A stretch of 64,000 nucleotides of DNA. Source: Nostocoides sp. GTDB taxonomy: Bacteria; Actinomycetota; Actinomycetes; Actinomycetales; Dermatophilaceae. Shown here in pieces: positions 8,889 through 17,650 of the stretch (positions are counted from its first letter, which is position 1; each line of letters begins with the position of its first letter). Location: assembly GCA_016716625.1 (NCBI GenBank), contig JADJVJ010000001.1, forward strand, positions 868,001 to 932,000. Direction: 5' to 3'. The notes beneath the pieces were generated by a model that worked only from the letters and a program-made list of their open reading frames with translations, was not told the DNA's origin and made no database searches. A program made the position numbers and the translations under genes.

Positions 8889-9686
8889 TCAGCGGCGGCC
8901 GCCGCCGAGGATCTGGCCGAGGATGTCCATGATGCCGCCACCGGAGCTCTGCTGCGGCAACTGCTGCTGCGCGCGTTCGTTCGCCGTGCCGGCCGCCTGG
9001 CCGAGGACGTCCTGGAGGAGGTCGTCGAGCGAGCCGGGGCCGCCGGCCGAGCCCTGGCTCGGCTGGCTCTGCTGCTGCGGCGCCGGGGCTGACTGCCCGC
9101 CACCGAGGACCTGCCCGAGGATGTCGCCGAGCCCTCCGCCACCGCCGGAGCCGCCCTGGGAGCCGCCGCCGGCGGCGCCGCCGAGGATCTGGCCGAGGAT
9201 GTCGCCGAGGCCGCCGCCACCGGCGGAGCCGGAGCCGCCCTGAGCGGAGCCACCGCCGGCGGCGCCACCCATGCGACCGAAGATCTGCTTGGCGAGGTAG
9301 GACAACACGATCGGGGCGAGGATCGGGATGAGCTTGCGCACCAGCGTGCCGCCGAGCGAGCCGCCGGCACCCAGCGGCATCGCCCCGAGCTGGCTGACGA
9401 CCTCGTCCTCCCGGGCCCCGAAGATGTGCTGGGCGATCGCGGCACCGTCTGCGGTGTCCACCGCAGAAAGGTCCACGCCGCCGGCGAGGAAGTCCTCATC
9501 GTGGTGCTGACCGAGCGCCTGCAGCAGGTCCGTTGACCCACCGTCGGTGGCGTTGGCCTGGAGCCCACCGAGGAGGGCCGGCAGCACGGCCGCGGAGGCC
9601 TGCATCGCGGTCTGCTCGTCCGTACCCAGTTCGGCGGCGATCTGGTCGAAGGGCAGGAGGGAGAAGAGCTCGTCGGAGTCCGACAT
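8889..9686 (-). CDS. DUF937 protein with repeated GDILGQILGG motifs
   Basis: A 265-residue protein. Residues 1-140 form a DUF937-like helical domain (FDQIAAELGTDEQTAMQA, LLGGLQANA, then APIVLSYLAKQIFGRMGG). The rest is a Gly/Ser/Gln-rich linker carrying four copies of a short hydrophobic motif: GLGDILGQILGG at 159-170, GLGDILGQVLGG at 186-197, a diverged copy at 219-230, and GIMDILGQILGG at 251-262. No signal peptide is seen. GGGGA lies six bases before the ATG. The function of DUF937 proteins is not known; the repeats suggest a multivalent binding or assembly tail. It stands alone between gatB and the divergent sixA. Confidence 0.7.
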   Translation of the reverse strand: MSDSDELFSLLPFDQIAAELGTDEQTAMQASAAVLPALLGGLQANATDGGSTDLLQALGQHHDEDFLAGGVDLSAVDTADGAAIAQHIFGAREDEVVSQLGAMPLGAGGSLGGTLVRKLIPILAPIVLSYLAKQIFGRMGGAAGGGSAQGGSGSAGGGGLGDILGQILGGAAGGGSQGGSGGGGGLGDILGQVLGGGQSAPAPQQQSQPSQGSAGGPGSLDDLLQDVLGQAAGTANERAQQQLPQQSSGGGIMDILGQILGGGRR

Positions 9687-9916
9687 GAAGGTCCCCTTGT
9701 TCTTTCGGGTGATGCCACGAAGCGGGGTGCCCGTGGTCGATGGGTATCAACCTACCGATCGGCTCCCGTATGCCGCGCGGGGACGAGGTTTTTCAACGGA
9801 CCGGTTCCGACCTGTCGCGGCGAGCGAATTCGGGGAGCTCATGGGCGTCGACGCTCCGGCAACCGGGCCGGGGGAGGGGGTAGCGCACCACCACAGGGGA
9901 GGGGCACGATCGGAGT

Positions 9917-10450
9917 ATGACCCGCGCGGCGAAGGACCGAAAGATCATCCTGCTTCGTCATGCCTTCGCTGGAGATGGTTCGGGGGCGGACCACGAGCGT
10001 GAGCTCACCGTCCATGGCCACGTCCAGGCGGCGGCGGTCGGTCGTTGGCTCCACGAGCACGCCATCGGCATCGACGAGGTGCTGTGCTCGACCGCGATCC
10101 GCGCCCGGCAGACCGCCGAAGGGGTGTGGGAGGGCGGCTGCCCCGAGGCGGACGTCCGTTTCGACAAGCGGATCTACAACGCCGCGCCGGAGCAGCTCCT
10201 CAACGTCCTCCGGGAGGCCGATGAGGACGCCAATGTCGTCATGCTCGTCGGCCACGCCCCGGGGGTTCCCGCGCTTGCCTCTGTGCTCGCTGACGGCGAA
10301 GGCTCGGCCGCAGCCCATCGGGCACTCGCCCAGGGGTGGCCCGCCGGGGCGGTCGGGGTGCTCACCTACCAGGGCGCGTGGGGGGACCTGGATGCCGGGA
10401 CCGCGACCCTGACCAAGTTCCACCGGACGGGTGCCGACGGCACGGACTGA
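9917..10450 (+). CDS. SixA-like phosphohistidine phosphatase, histidine phosphatase superfamily
   Basis: A 177-residue protein with the phosphohistidine loop LLRHA near residue 13, STAIRARQTAE in the middle, and LVGHAPG with the second catalytic His. RHA in place of RHG is normal for SixA, which removes phosphate from phosphohistidine on signalling proteins. No partner kinase is nearby, so the substrate is open. A CACGAT box at 9905-9910 stands six bases before the ATG, consistent with a leaderless transcript. The 230-bp gap to the divergent DUF937 gene shows no other clear element apart from one GTATGCC. Confidence 0.8.
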   Translation: MTRAAKDRKIILLRHAFAGDGSGADHERELTVHGHVQAAAVGRWLHEHAIGIDEVLCSTAIRARQTAEGVWEGGCPEADVRFDKRIYNAAPEQLLNVLREADEDANVVMLVGHAPGVPALASVLADGEGSAAAHRALAQGWPAGAVGVLTYQGAWGDLDAGTATLTKFHRTGADGTD

Positions 10451-10531
10451 GCCGCCTGAGCGCGTGACGGCCCGGTCGGCGACGGCGAGACGGAGCGGCC
10501 GCGGCACCCGCGCGCGTGGGACGATGGCGGT

Positions 10532-12376
10532 ATGCCGTCGCTGCGCTCGCGTACCTCGACCCATGGCCGGACAATGGCCGGAGCCCGGGCCCTCTGGCGG
10601 GCCACGGGGATGACCGATGACGACTTCGGCAAGCCGATCGTCGCCATCGCCAACAGCTTCACCCAGTTCGTGCCCGGACATGTCCACCTCAAGGACCTGG
10701 GCCAGCTCGTCGCCGGTGCGATCGCGCAGGCCGGCGGGGTGGGCCGGGAGTTCAACACCATCGCGGTGGACGACGGCATCGCCATGGGCCACGCCGGGAT
10801 GCTCTATTCGCTGCCGAGCCGCGAACTCATCGCCGATGCCGTCGAGTACATGGTGAACGCGCACTGCGCCGACGCCCTGGTCTGCATCTCCAACTGCGAC
10901 AAGATCACCCCCGGCATGCTCATGGCCGCGCTCCGCCTCAACATCCCGACCGTCTTTGTCTCGGGCGGTCCGATGGAGGCCGGCAAGACCGTCGCCATCG
11001 AGGGCATCGTGCACGCCAAGGTCGACCTCATCGACGCCATGATCGCCTCCTCCAACGATGCCGTGACCGATGACCAGCTCGGCGAGATCGAGCGCTCGGC
11101 CTGTCCCACCTGCGGCTCCTGCTCGGGCATGTTCACGGCGAACTCGATGAACTGCCTCACCGAGGCCATCGGGCTCTCTCTGCCCGGCAATGGCTCGACG
11201 CTGGCGACCCACGCCGCGCGCAAGGACCTCTTCCTCGAGGCCGGACGGCTTGTCGTCGACCTCTGCCGTCGCTACTACGACGGCGACGACGCCTCGGTGC
11301 TGCCGCGGGCCATCGCCTCCAGTGCGGCGTTCGCCAATGCGGTCGCCCTCGATGTCGCCATGGGCGGCTCGACGAACACGGTCCTGCACCTGCTCGCGGC
11401 CGCGCGGGAGGCCGAGGTCGACATGACCATGGCCGACATCGACGCCATCTCGCGGCGGGTGCCGTGCCTGTCCAAGGTCGCCCCGAACTCCCCGCTCTTC
11501 CACATGGAGGACGTCCACCGGGCCGGGGGCATCCCGGCGATCCTTGGCGAACTCGACCGGGCCGGCCTGCTCAACCGCGATGTGCACGCCATCCACTCAC
11601 CCTCGCTCCAGGACTGGCTCGCCACCTGGGACGTGCGCGGCGGCAGCGCCGGCGACACGGCATACGAGCTGTTCCACGCGGCCCCAGGCGGGGTCCGGAC
11701 CACGGAGGCCTTCTCCACGCAGAACCGTTGGGCGACACTGGATCTCGACGCCGCGCAGGGGTGCATCCGGGACGCCAAGCATGCCTACACCGTCGATGGT
11801 GGCCTAGCGGTGCTCACCGGCAACATCGCGCCCGACGGGTGCGTGGTCAAGACCGCGGGTGTGCCCGAGTCGGTATGGAGCTTCGAGGGCTCGGCCCGGG
11901 TCTATGAGTCTCAGGACGACGCCGTTGCCGGCATCCTCGGCAAAGAGGTCGTCGCCGGTGACGTCGTCGTCATCCGCTACGAAGGCCCCAAAGGCGGCCC
12001 GGGGATGCAGGAGATGCTCTACCCGACCTCGTTCCTCAAGGGTCGAGGCCTCGGCCAGCAGTGCGCCCTCATCACCGACGGCCGGTTCAGCGGCGGCACC
12101 TCCGGGCTGTCCATCGGGCATGTGTCCCCGGAGGCGGCCTCCGGCGGGGCGATCGGGCTCATCGAGAACGGTGACCGCATTCTCATCGACATCCCGGGGC
12201 GCTCGATCCGGCTCGATGTCAGCGAGGACGTGCTCGCCCAGCGCCGGGCTGCCCAGGAGAGCCGGGAACAGCCGTGGACCCCGGTGGATCGTGACCGTCC
12301 GGTCTCGGCGGCGCTGCGGGCCTACGCCTCGATGGCCACCTCAGCCTCGGACGGAGCCGTTCGCCGCCTGCCCTGA
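10532..12376 (+). CDS. ilvD: Dihydroxy-acid dehydratase
   Basis: A 614-residue enzyme that dehydrates 2,3-dihydroxy-isovalerate and its C6 homologue, the third common step of valine and isoleucine synthesis. Iron-sulfur cysteines are visible in ISNCDKITPGM and CPTCGSCSGMF, and the C-terminal half has GRFSGGTSGLSIGHVSPEAA. Length is normal for the family. A GACGAT box at 10520-10525 lies six bases before the ATG, and the start itself falls inside a GTATGCC heptamer. The last 36 bases overlap the antisense thiol-disulfide oxidoreductase gene. It stands about 3 kb upstream of ilvBNC rather than in that operon. Confidence 0.96.
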   Translation: MPSLRSRTSTHGRTMAGARALWRATGMTDDDFGKPIVAIANSFTQFVPGHVHLKDLGQLVAGAIAQAGGVGREFNTIAVDDGIAMGHAGMLYSLPSRELIADAVEYMVNAHCADALVCISNCDKITPGMLMAALRLNIPTVFVSGGPMEAGKTVAIEGIVHAKVDLIDAMIASSNDAVTDDQLGEIERSACPTCGSCSGMFTANSMNCLTEAIGLSLPGNGSTLATHAARKDLFLEAGRLVVDLCRRYYDGDDASVLPRAIASSAAFANAVALDVAMGGSTNTVLHLLAAAREAEVDMTMADIDAISRRVPCLSKVAPNSPLFHMEDVHRAGGIPAILGELDRAGLLNRDVHAIHSPSLQDWLATWDVRGGSAGDTAYELFHAAPGGVRTTEAFSTQNRWATLDLDAAQGCIRDAKHAYTVDGGLAVLTGNIAPDGCVVKTAGVPESVWSFEGSARVYESQDDAVAGILGKEVVAGDVVVIRYEGPKGGPGMQEMLYPTSFLKGRGLGQQCALITDGRFSGGTSGLSIGHVSPEAASGGAIGLIENGDRILIDIPGRSIRLDVSEDVLAQRRAAQESREQPWTPVDRDRPVSAALRAYASMATSASDGAVRRLP

Positions 12377-12766
12377 CGGCGAGGGGGGAGTCTGGGGAAG
12401 GGCACACGACGGCGTGCCCCCGGGCAAGACCTCCCGGTGCTCGGCCACCCAGCGATAGCCCAGGCCCGCCAGCCGGTCGATCCCCGGCAGGACCAAGCAC
12501 CGACCCAGCGCCCGCCAAGGCAGCGGCCCGGTCCGCAGGATGGCCGAGACGCCCCGCTGCCCGAAGGACACGCGCCGATCCGGGTGCACGAAGGGCATCT
12601 CCCGGGCCGCCCGCACCGGGTCGATCCGGTATGCCGTGAGTTCGCTCGCGGTCATCGGCCGGACGTCGACATCGACGCCGAGGCGGGGCACCAGGGCAGC
12701 GGATCTGGTGCAGAACCCGCAATCGGGGTCGTACAGCAGCACGCCCCGGGCCGGCTGTTCGCTCAC
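12341..12766 (-). CDS. DCC-family thiol-disulfide oxidoreductase (DUF393)
   Basis: A 141-residue protein with the defining DPDCGFC motif at residues 13-19 after a beta strand (GVLLYD). The family has a thioredoxin-like look and is predicted to handle disulfides, but substrates are unknown. Its GTG start overlaps the stop of the upstream gene by GTGA, so the two are co-translated. Its last 36 bases run antisense through the 3' end of ilvD. The C-terminal Pro/Ser-rich tail past residue 120 looks unconserved and may simply reflect that overlap. Confidence 0.75.
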   Translation of the reverse strand: MSEQPARGVLLYDPDCGFCTRSAALVPRLGVDVDVRPMTASELTAYRIDPVRAAREMPFVHPDRRVSFGQRGVSAILRTGPLPWRALGRCLVLPGIDRLAGLGYRWVAEHREVLPGGTPSCALPQTPPSPSGQAANGSVRG

Positions 12767-13386
12767 TGCGGTCCGAAGATCTGCAGGGCGTCCTGCTCTG
12801 CGGCGGTGAGCGCATCGCCGAAGACCGCCCGCACCTGCGCGCGCGAGCGGCGGGAGAAGTGGATCCGGAACAGTTCATAGGGGTCGACCTCGAGCAGCGG
12901 GCCACCCCCGCCGAACGTCCACTCCCCGGCCCGGACGGTGAGCGCGAGCTCGCGGAAGGCGCGCTCGGCGAAGGAGGTGAGGATCCGCTCCCACAGTGGC
13001 TGTGCCAGGGGCTCGAGTCCGAGGGCCTCGGCGACGTCCGCGAGGTGCACGACCCGGTCCCAGACGATCGCGGGTCGGTGGGCTTGCGCGATGATCTCGA
13101 CGACCGCCGGTTCGCAGTCCCGGATCTCCGTGACGAGTTCGCGGAGCGCCCGGCCCCGCCGATCCGCGACGTGCGCGGCGGTCCACTCCGGACCGGGAGC
13201 CCCCGCCATCGCCCCGGTGACGACGCTGGTGCCGACCCCGGCGAGATGGGCGTAGACCTCGAGAGTCGTCCACAGCGGCGTGGCTGGTACCCCGGTGCCC
13301 AGCTGCTCCTGAGTCAAGGAGCCAGCAAGAGCCTCCAGTGCCTCGCCGGCGGCCACGAAGGTCTCGGTCCACGTCGGGGTGCTCAT
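12763..13386 (-). CDS. Maleylpyruvate isomerase N-terminal-like protein (DinB/mycothiol-type fold)
   Basis: A 207-residue protein with features of the actinobacterial maleylpyruvate-isomerase N-terminal/DinB family: a helical start (ETFVAAGEALEALAGSL), WTTLEVYAHLAGVGTSV with the expected metal-ligand His, and AIVWDRVVHLADVAEALG with a second His. Members are metal- and often mycothiol-dependent, but the reaction here cannot be named. ATG at 13386 lies 9 bases after a GAGG; an in-frame ATG at 13395 abuts that box and is less likely. It is the first gene of a two-gene unit with the DCC protein, divergent from the ilvBNC leader. Confidence 0.65.
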   Translation of the reverse strand: MSTPTWTETFVAAGEALEALAGSLTQEQLGTGVPATPLWTTLEVYAHLAGVGTSVVTGAMAGAPGPEWTAAHVADRRGRALRELVTEIRDCEPAVVEIIAQAHRPAIVWDRVVHLADVAEALGLEPLAQPLWERILTSFAERAFRELALTVRAGEWTFGGGGPLLEVDPYELFRIHFSRRSRAQVRAVFGDALTAAEQDALQIFGPQ

Positions 13387-13455
13387 GGGCGCCATCCTCG
13401 CATCCGGAGCGAGATAGATCACGCGCCCGCATGGTGGGATCGGCCATCTCGCAGA

Positions 13456-13484
13456 TTGACATCGGAGACGTCCTTGGCAAGGGT
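13456..13484 (+). promoter_or_regulatory. Promoter of the ilvB leader
   Basis: TTGACA at 13456-13461, a 17-base spacer and AAGGGT at 13479-13484. The GTG of the leader peptide begins 7 bases after the -10 box, matching the leaderless spacing of other genes in the window. This is one of the best -35 elements seen here. Confidence 0.6.
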
Positions 13485-13491
13485 GGGTCTC

Positions 13492-13527
13492 GTGGCCCTC
13501 GTCCTCGTACTTCCGCCGCGCGCCTGA
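13492..13527 (+). CDS. ilvB leader peptide (Leu/Val-rich attenuator peptide)
   Basis: An 11-residue open frame, MALVLVLPPRA, whose residues 3-7 alternate Leu and Val. It is followed by a terminator hairpin and then ilvBNC, the classic arrangement for attenuation by branched-chain amino acid supply. The GTG start is set by the promoter 7 bases upstream. The in-frame GTG at 13483 and TTG at 13474 are alternatives; the TTG has a GGAG about 6 bases upstream. Confidence 0.7.
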   Translation: MALVLVLPPRA

Positions 13528-13595
13528 GCTGGTCCAAGGACCCGCAACGGCGCGCTCCCTCCGTCGTCCCACCCCGGGGACAGGAGGGTTTTTTT
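13518..13595 (+). terminator. ilvBNC attenuator hairpins and terminator
   Basis: An upstream hairpin pairs GCGCGCC (13518-13524, at the end of the leader frame) with GGCGCGC (13549-13555), with a small GGTCC/GGACC stem inside. The terminator pairs CCCTCC (13557-13562) with GGAGGG (13583-13588), with GTCCC/GGGAC inside, and is followed by seven T at 13589-13595. Ribosome position on the Leu/Val codons could decide whether the upstream stem forms. The exact exclusive pairing with the terminator is not obvious by eye. Confidence 0.75.
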
Positions 13596-13679
13596 GTGCG
13601 ACCGAGAGCCCGACGCACCACCATGGACGTCCCATCCACGACATATCGACACCAACGACGACCAAGAGAGTGACCGACC

Positions 13680-15596
13680 GTGAGTGACCCGCAGGCAGCC
13701 CCCGGTGGCGCGCCGAGCCCGGCGCAGCTGGCCCAGCAGACGCGAGCCAAGGCTCCCGTCTCGGTAACCGGAGCCCAGAGCCTTGTCCTCTCGCTGGAGG
13801 CCATGGAGGTCGACACCGTCTTCGGCATTCCCGGGGGCGCCATCCTCCCGGCATACGACCCGCTCCTGGACAGCGTCCAGGTGCGCCACATCCTGGTCCG
13901 CCACGAACAGGGCGCCGGCCATGCGGCGGAGGGCTACGCGGCCGCGACCGGCAAGGTCGGCGTGTGTATGGCGACCTCCGGGCCGGGGGCGACCAACCTC
14001 GTCACCGCGATCGCCGACGCGCACATGGACTCGGTGCCGATGGTCGCCGTCACCGGCCAGGTCAACAGCGCCGCGATCGGCAGCGACGCCTTCCAGGAAG
14101 CGGACATCCGCGGCATCACCATGCCGATCACGAAACACAACTACCTGGTGACCAAGGCCGAGGACATCCCGCGAGTCATCGCCGAGGCCTTCCACATCGC
14201 GAGCACCGGCCGGCCCGGGCCGGTCCTGGTCGATATCTCCAAGGACGCCCTGCAAGCCCGCACCACGTTCGCCTGGCCACCGCGGATCGACCTGCCCGGC
14301 TACCGACCGGTGACCCGGCCGCACGCCAAGCAGATTCGCGAGGCCGCCCGCCTCATTGCGGCCGCCGAGCGCCCGATCTTCTACATCGGCGGCGGCGTCA
14401 TCCGCGCGGCCGCGAGCGCGGAGCTGCGCCGGTTCGTCGAGCTCACCCAGATCCCCGTGGTCACCACCCTCATGGCCCGCGGCGCGTTCCCCGACAGCCA
14501 CCCGCTGCACCTGGGCATGCCCGGGATGCACGGGTCGGTCTCGGCGGTGACCGGCCTGCAGAAGTCCGATCTCATCATCTGCATCGGCGCCCGCTTCGAT
14601 GACCGGGTCACCGGCCAGCTCTCGACGTTCGCCCCCGAGGCCACGGTCATCCACGCCGACATCGACCCGGCCGAGATCAGCAAGAACCGGCATGCCGACG
14701 TCCCCATCGTCGGCGACTGCAAGGCCGTGCTCGCCGACCTCGCCGACGCCGTCGACGCCGACATGGAAGCCGGTCACGTCGGTGACTACACCGCCTGGCG
14801 GGAGCGGGTCGCCGGATGGAAGTCCTCGTTCCCGCTCGGCTGGACCGACCCGCCGCCGAGCGAGGCGACCCTCGCCCCGCAGTACGTCCTCCAGCGCCTC
14901 GGTGCGATCGCCGGTCCGCAGGCCACCTACGTTGCCGGCGTCGGCCAGCACCAGATGTGGGCCGCCCAATTCGTGGAGTACGAGCGCCCCAACCAATGGC
15001 TCAACTCCGGGGGCTTGGGCACGATGGGGTATGCCGTGCCGGCGGCCATGGGCGCCAAGGTCGCCGAGCCGGAGCGGGTCGTCTGGGCCATCGACGGGGA
15101 CGGCTGTTTCCAGATGACCAATCAGGAACTCGCCACCTGCGTCATCAACAACATCCCGATCAAGGTCGCCGTCATCAACAACAGCAGCCTGGGCATGGTC
15201 CGGCAGTGGCAGACGCTCTTCTACAACGAGCGCTATAGCAACACCGACCTGCACACCTCGCACAAGGGGGAGCGGATCCCCGATTTCGTCATGCTCGCCG
15301 AGGCCTACGGCTGCGTGGGGCTGCGCTGCGAGCGGCCCGAGGACGTCGACGCCACGATCCACCAGGCCATGGGGATCAATGACCGGCCGGTGGTCATCGA
15401 CTTCGTCGTCCACCGCGACGCCATGGTCTGGCCGATGGTCCCGGCCGGGGTGTCCAACGACCTCATCCAGGTCGCCAAGGACACCGCCCCGCAGTGGGAC
15501 CGCGAGGAGTCCGACGCCTCGGAACACGACACGGACGCCGACCACGACGGCATACCCTCGGGGAGCCATCGACGGCACGAGGGGGAGGGGTACTGA
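13680..15596 (+). CDS. ilvB: Acetolactate synthase, large (catalytic) subunit
   Basis: A 638-residue thiamine-diphosphate enzyme making 2-acetolactate and 2-acetohydroxybutyrate, the first common step of Val/Leu/Ile synthesis. Visible are DTVFGIPGGAILP, the RHEQGAGHAAEGYA substrate region with the catalytic Glu, the central FAD-binding domain, and the GDGCFQMTNQEL...NN motif for TPP-Mg near residues 480-510. The GTG start is read through from the leader region, about 85 bases after the terminator; its ribosome binding site is weak. An acidic, His-rich tail ends the protein. The stop overlaps ilvN by one base. Control is by the Leu/Val leader upstream. Confidence 0.96.
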   Translation: MSDPQAAPGGAPSPAQLAQQTRAKAPVSVTGAQSLVLSLEAMEVDTVFGIPGGAILPAYDPLLDSVQVRHILVRHEQGAGHAAEGYAAATGKVGVCMATSGPGATNLVTAIADAHMDSVPMVAVTGQVNSAAIGSDAFQEADIRGITMPITKHNYLVTKAEDIPRVIAEAFHIASTGRPGPVLVDISKDALQARTTFAWPPRIDLPGYRPVTRPHAKQIREAARLIAAAERPIFYIGGGVIRAAASAELRRFVELTQIPVVTTLMARGAFPDSHPLHLGMPGMHGSVSAVTGLQKSDLIICIGARFDDRVTGQLSTFAPEATVIHADIDPAEISKNRHADVPIVGDCKAVLADLADAVDADMEAGHVGDYTAWRERVAGWKSSFPLGWTDPPPSEATLAPQYVLQRLGAIAGPQATYVAGVGQHQMWAAQFVEYERPNQWLNSGGLGTMGYAVPAAMGAKVAEPERVVWAIDGDGCFQMTNQELATCVINNIPIKVAVINNSSLGMVRQWQTLFYNERYSNTDLHTSHKGERIPDFVMLAEAYGCVGLRCERPEDVDATIHQAMGINDRPVVIDFVVHRDAMVWPMVPAGVSNDLIQVAKDTAPQWDREESDASEHDTDADHDGIPSGSHRRHEGEGY

Positions 15597-16108
15597 TGTC
15601 CAAGCACACGCTCTCGGTCCTCGTCGAGAACAAGCCGGGTGTCCTGGCCCGGATCGCCGCCCTTTTCTCCCGGCGCGGCTTCAACATCGAGAGCCTTGCC
15701 GTGGGGGAGACCGAGCACCCGGAGATCTCCCGGATGACGGTCGTCGTCGATGTCGAAGACAACCCGCTGGAGCAGGTGACCAAGCAGCTCAACAAGCTCG
15801 TCGAGGTGCTCAAGGTCGTCGAGCTCGAGTCGGGTTCGGCGGTCCAGCGCCAGGTCATGCTCATCAAGGTCCGGGCCGACGCCGCGACCCGCAGCCAGGT
15901 CCTCGAGATGGTCCAGATGTTCCGGGCCAAGGTCGTCGACGTCGCCACCGAGTCGCTCACCATCGAAGCCACCGGGAACTCCGACAAGCTCCGCGCACTC
16001 CTGGAGGTCCTCGACCCCTACGGCGTCAAGGAGCTCGTCCAGTCCGGTCTGGTCGCCATCGGGCGCGGACCACGTTCCATCACCGACCGCGCCCTGCGCG
16101 GCTCCTGA
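15596..16108 (+). CDS. ilvN: Acetolactate synthase, small (regulatory) subunit
   Basis: A 170-residue regulatory subunit with an N-terminal ACT domain (LSVLVENKPGVLARIAALFSRRGFNIESL) and a C-terminal domain carrying the QVMLIKV and LDPYGVKELVQSG blocks. It activates IlvB and confers feedback inhibition by valine-type amino acids. The ATG shares one base with the ilvB stop (TGATG) and follows a GGGAGGGG box, giving tight coupling. ilvC follows after 77 bases. Confidence 0.96.
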   Translation: MSKHTLSVLVENKPGVLARIAALFSRRGFNIESLAVGETEHPEISRMTVVVDVEDNPLEQVTKQLNKLVEVLKVVELESGSAVQRQVMLIKVRADAATRSQVLEMVQMFRAKVVDVATESLTIEATGNSDKLRALLEVLDPYGVKELVQSGLVAIGRGPRSITDRALRGS

Positions 16109-16185
16109 CCCGCGGACTCCGCCACCCGGCATCCGCACACCACCCGCGAATCCATAAGTCACCACCGAAGGGAAGGCCGACAGAG

Positions 16186-17217
16186 ATGGCCGAGATGTTC
16201 TACGACGACGACGCCGACCTGGCCATCATCCAGGGACGCAAGGTGGCCGTCATCGGCTACGGCAGCCAGGGTCACGCGCACGCGTTGTGCCTGCGCGACT
16301 CGGGGGTCGACGTCCGCGTCGGGCTCGCCGAGGGCAGCAAGAGCATTGCCAAGGCGCAGGCCGAGGGCCTCACCGTGCGCAGTGTCGCCGATGCCGTGAA
16401 GGAGGCCGACCTCGTCGTCATCCTCACCCCGGACCAGGTCCAGCGTCACGTCTGGGCGGACGCGATCGCGCCGAACCTGCGCGCGGGTGCGGCCGTCCTC
16501 TTCGGCCACGGCTTCAACATCCGGTTCGGCTACATCACCCCGCCGAGCAGCAGCGACGTCATCATGGTCGCGCCCAAGGGTCCGGGTCACGTCGTTCGCC
16601 GAGAGTACGTCGACGGCCGTGGCGTGCCTGTCCTCGTTGCCGTGGAGCAGGACGCCTCCGGGCAGGCCCTCGAGCTGGCCAAGTCCTACGCCAAGGCCCT
16701 GGGTGGCCTTCGCGCCGGCGGCATCAAGACGACCTTCACCGAGGAATGCGAGACCGACCTCTTCGGAGAGCAGTCCGTCCTCTGCGGTGGCCTGTCCCAG
16801 CTCATCATGTACGGGTTCGAGACCCTCACCGAGGCCGGCTACCAGCCCGAGGTGGCGTACTTCGAGTGCCTCCACGAGGTCAAGCTCATCGTCGACCTCA
16901 TGGTCGAGGGCGGGATCGCCAAGCAGCGCTGGTCGGTGAGCGACACCGCCGAGTATGGCGACTACGTCTCCGGCCCCCGGGTCATCGACCCGAGCGTCAA
17001 GGAGAACATGCAGGCGGTGCTCGCCGACATCAAGAGCGGCGCGTTTGCCGAGCGCTTCATCGCCGACCAGGACGCCGGTGCGCCGGAGTTCACGGCCCTG
17101 CGCGCCAAGGGTGCCGAGCACTCCATCGAGAAGACCGGTAAGGAGCTCCGCAAGCTCATGGCCTGGCTCGACACCGAGCGGGACACCGACTACGTCGAGG
17201 GTTCGGCCGCCCGCTGA
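16186..17217 (+). CDS. ilvC: Ketol-acid reductoisomerase (class I)
   Basis: A 343-residue NADPH enzyme converting acetolactate to dihydroxy-isovalerate. The cofactor site GYGSQGHAHA is at residues 25-34. The C-terminal knotted domain shows the metal-binding ETDLFGEQ and CLHEVKLIVDLMVEGG, with AEYGDYVSGPRVID after it. Length is that of the short class I form. AAGGGAAGG precedes the ATG by about 9 bases. It is probably read through from ilvBN. Confidence 0.97.
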   Translation: MAEMFYDDDADLAIIQGRKVAVIGYGSQGHAHALCLRDSGVDVRVGLAEGSKSIAKAQAEGLTVRSVADAVKEADLVVILTPDQVQRHVWADAIAPNLRAGAAVLFGHGFNIRFGYITPPSSSDVIMVAPKGPGHVVRREYVDGRGVPVLVAVEQDASGQALELAKSYAKALGGLRAGGIKTTFTEECETDLFGEQSVLCGGLSQLIMYGFETLTEAGYQPEVAYFECLHEVKLIVDLMVEGGIAKQRWSVSDTAEYGDYVSGPRVIDPSVKENMQAVLADIKSGAFAERFIADQDAGAPEFTALRAKGAEHSIEKTGKELRKLMAWLDTERDTDYVEGSAAR

Positions 17218-17273
17218 CCCTGAACCTCGCCGTTCACAGCGGGGCCACAGCCGCACGGCATACGGTGGCGTCC

Positions 17274-17633
17274 GTGAGTGAGTGGCTGGCGTCGTTACCG
17301 ACCGGATGGATGTATGTCGGCTTCTTCACCCTTGGCCTGGTGCGGGGCCTGGGCTACTACGCGGTCGGGGCCGGTGGGCACAAGGCGGCGACCCGGCGCG
17401 GTCGGAAGGTCTCCGGGCGCGGTGTCGCCGCCGTCCAGCGGCACGGAGCCCGGGCGGTCGTGGTGACCTACCCGTTCTACGGGCTGGCCGGTGCGACCCA
17501 GGTTGCGGCCGGGGCGACGCGGGTGCGTCTGGTGCACTTCGCCGTGGCCCTGGCGCTGGTGTCCTCCCTCTGGGCCGCGTTGCAGACCGCCGTTGGGGTG
17601 GCGGCGATCAACGTGCTGACCTCGCTAGGCTAA
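17274..17633 (+). CDS. Small membrane protein, DedA/VTT-like half
   Basis: A 119-residue protein with hydrophobic segments near residues 8-30, 63-82 and 88-115, separated by a basic cytoplasmic-looking loop (HKAATRRGRKVSGRG). It resembles the next gene product along its length, and both recall part of a DedA/SNARE-associated (VTT) membrane protein. The GTG at 17274 is chosen because TACGGT at 17261-17266 lies 7 bases upstream, giving a leaderless start. Function is unknown; DedA proteins act as lipid scramblases or transporters, and that role here would be speculation. Confidence 0.55.
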   Translation: MSEWLASLPTGWMYVGFFTLGLVRGLGYYAVGAGGHKAATRRGRKVSGRGVAAVQRHGARAVVVTYPFYGLAGATQVAAGATRVRLVHFAVALALVSSLWAALQTAVGVAAINVLTSLG

Positions 17634-17650
17634 CCCGTAGGCTCTCCTCA

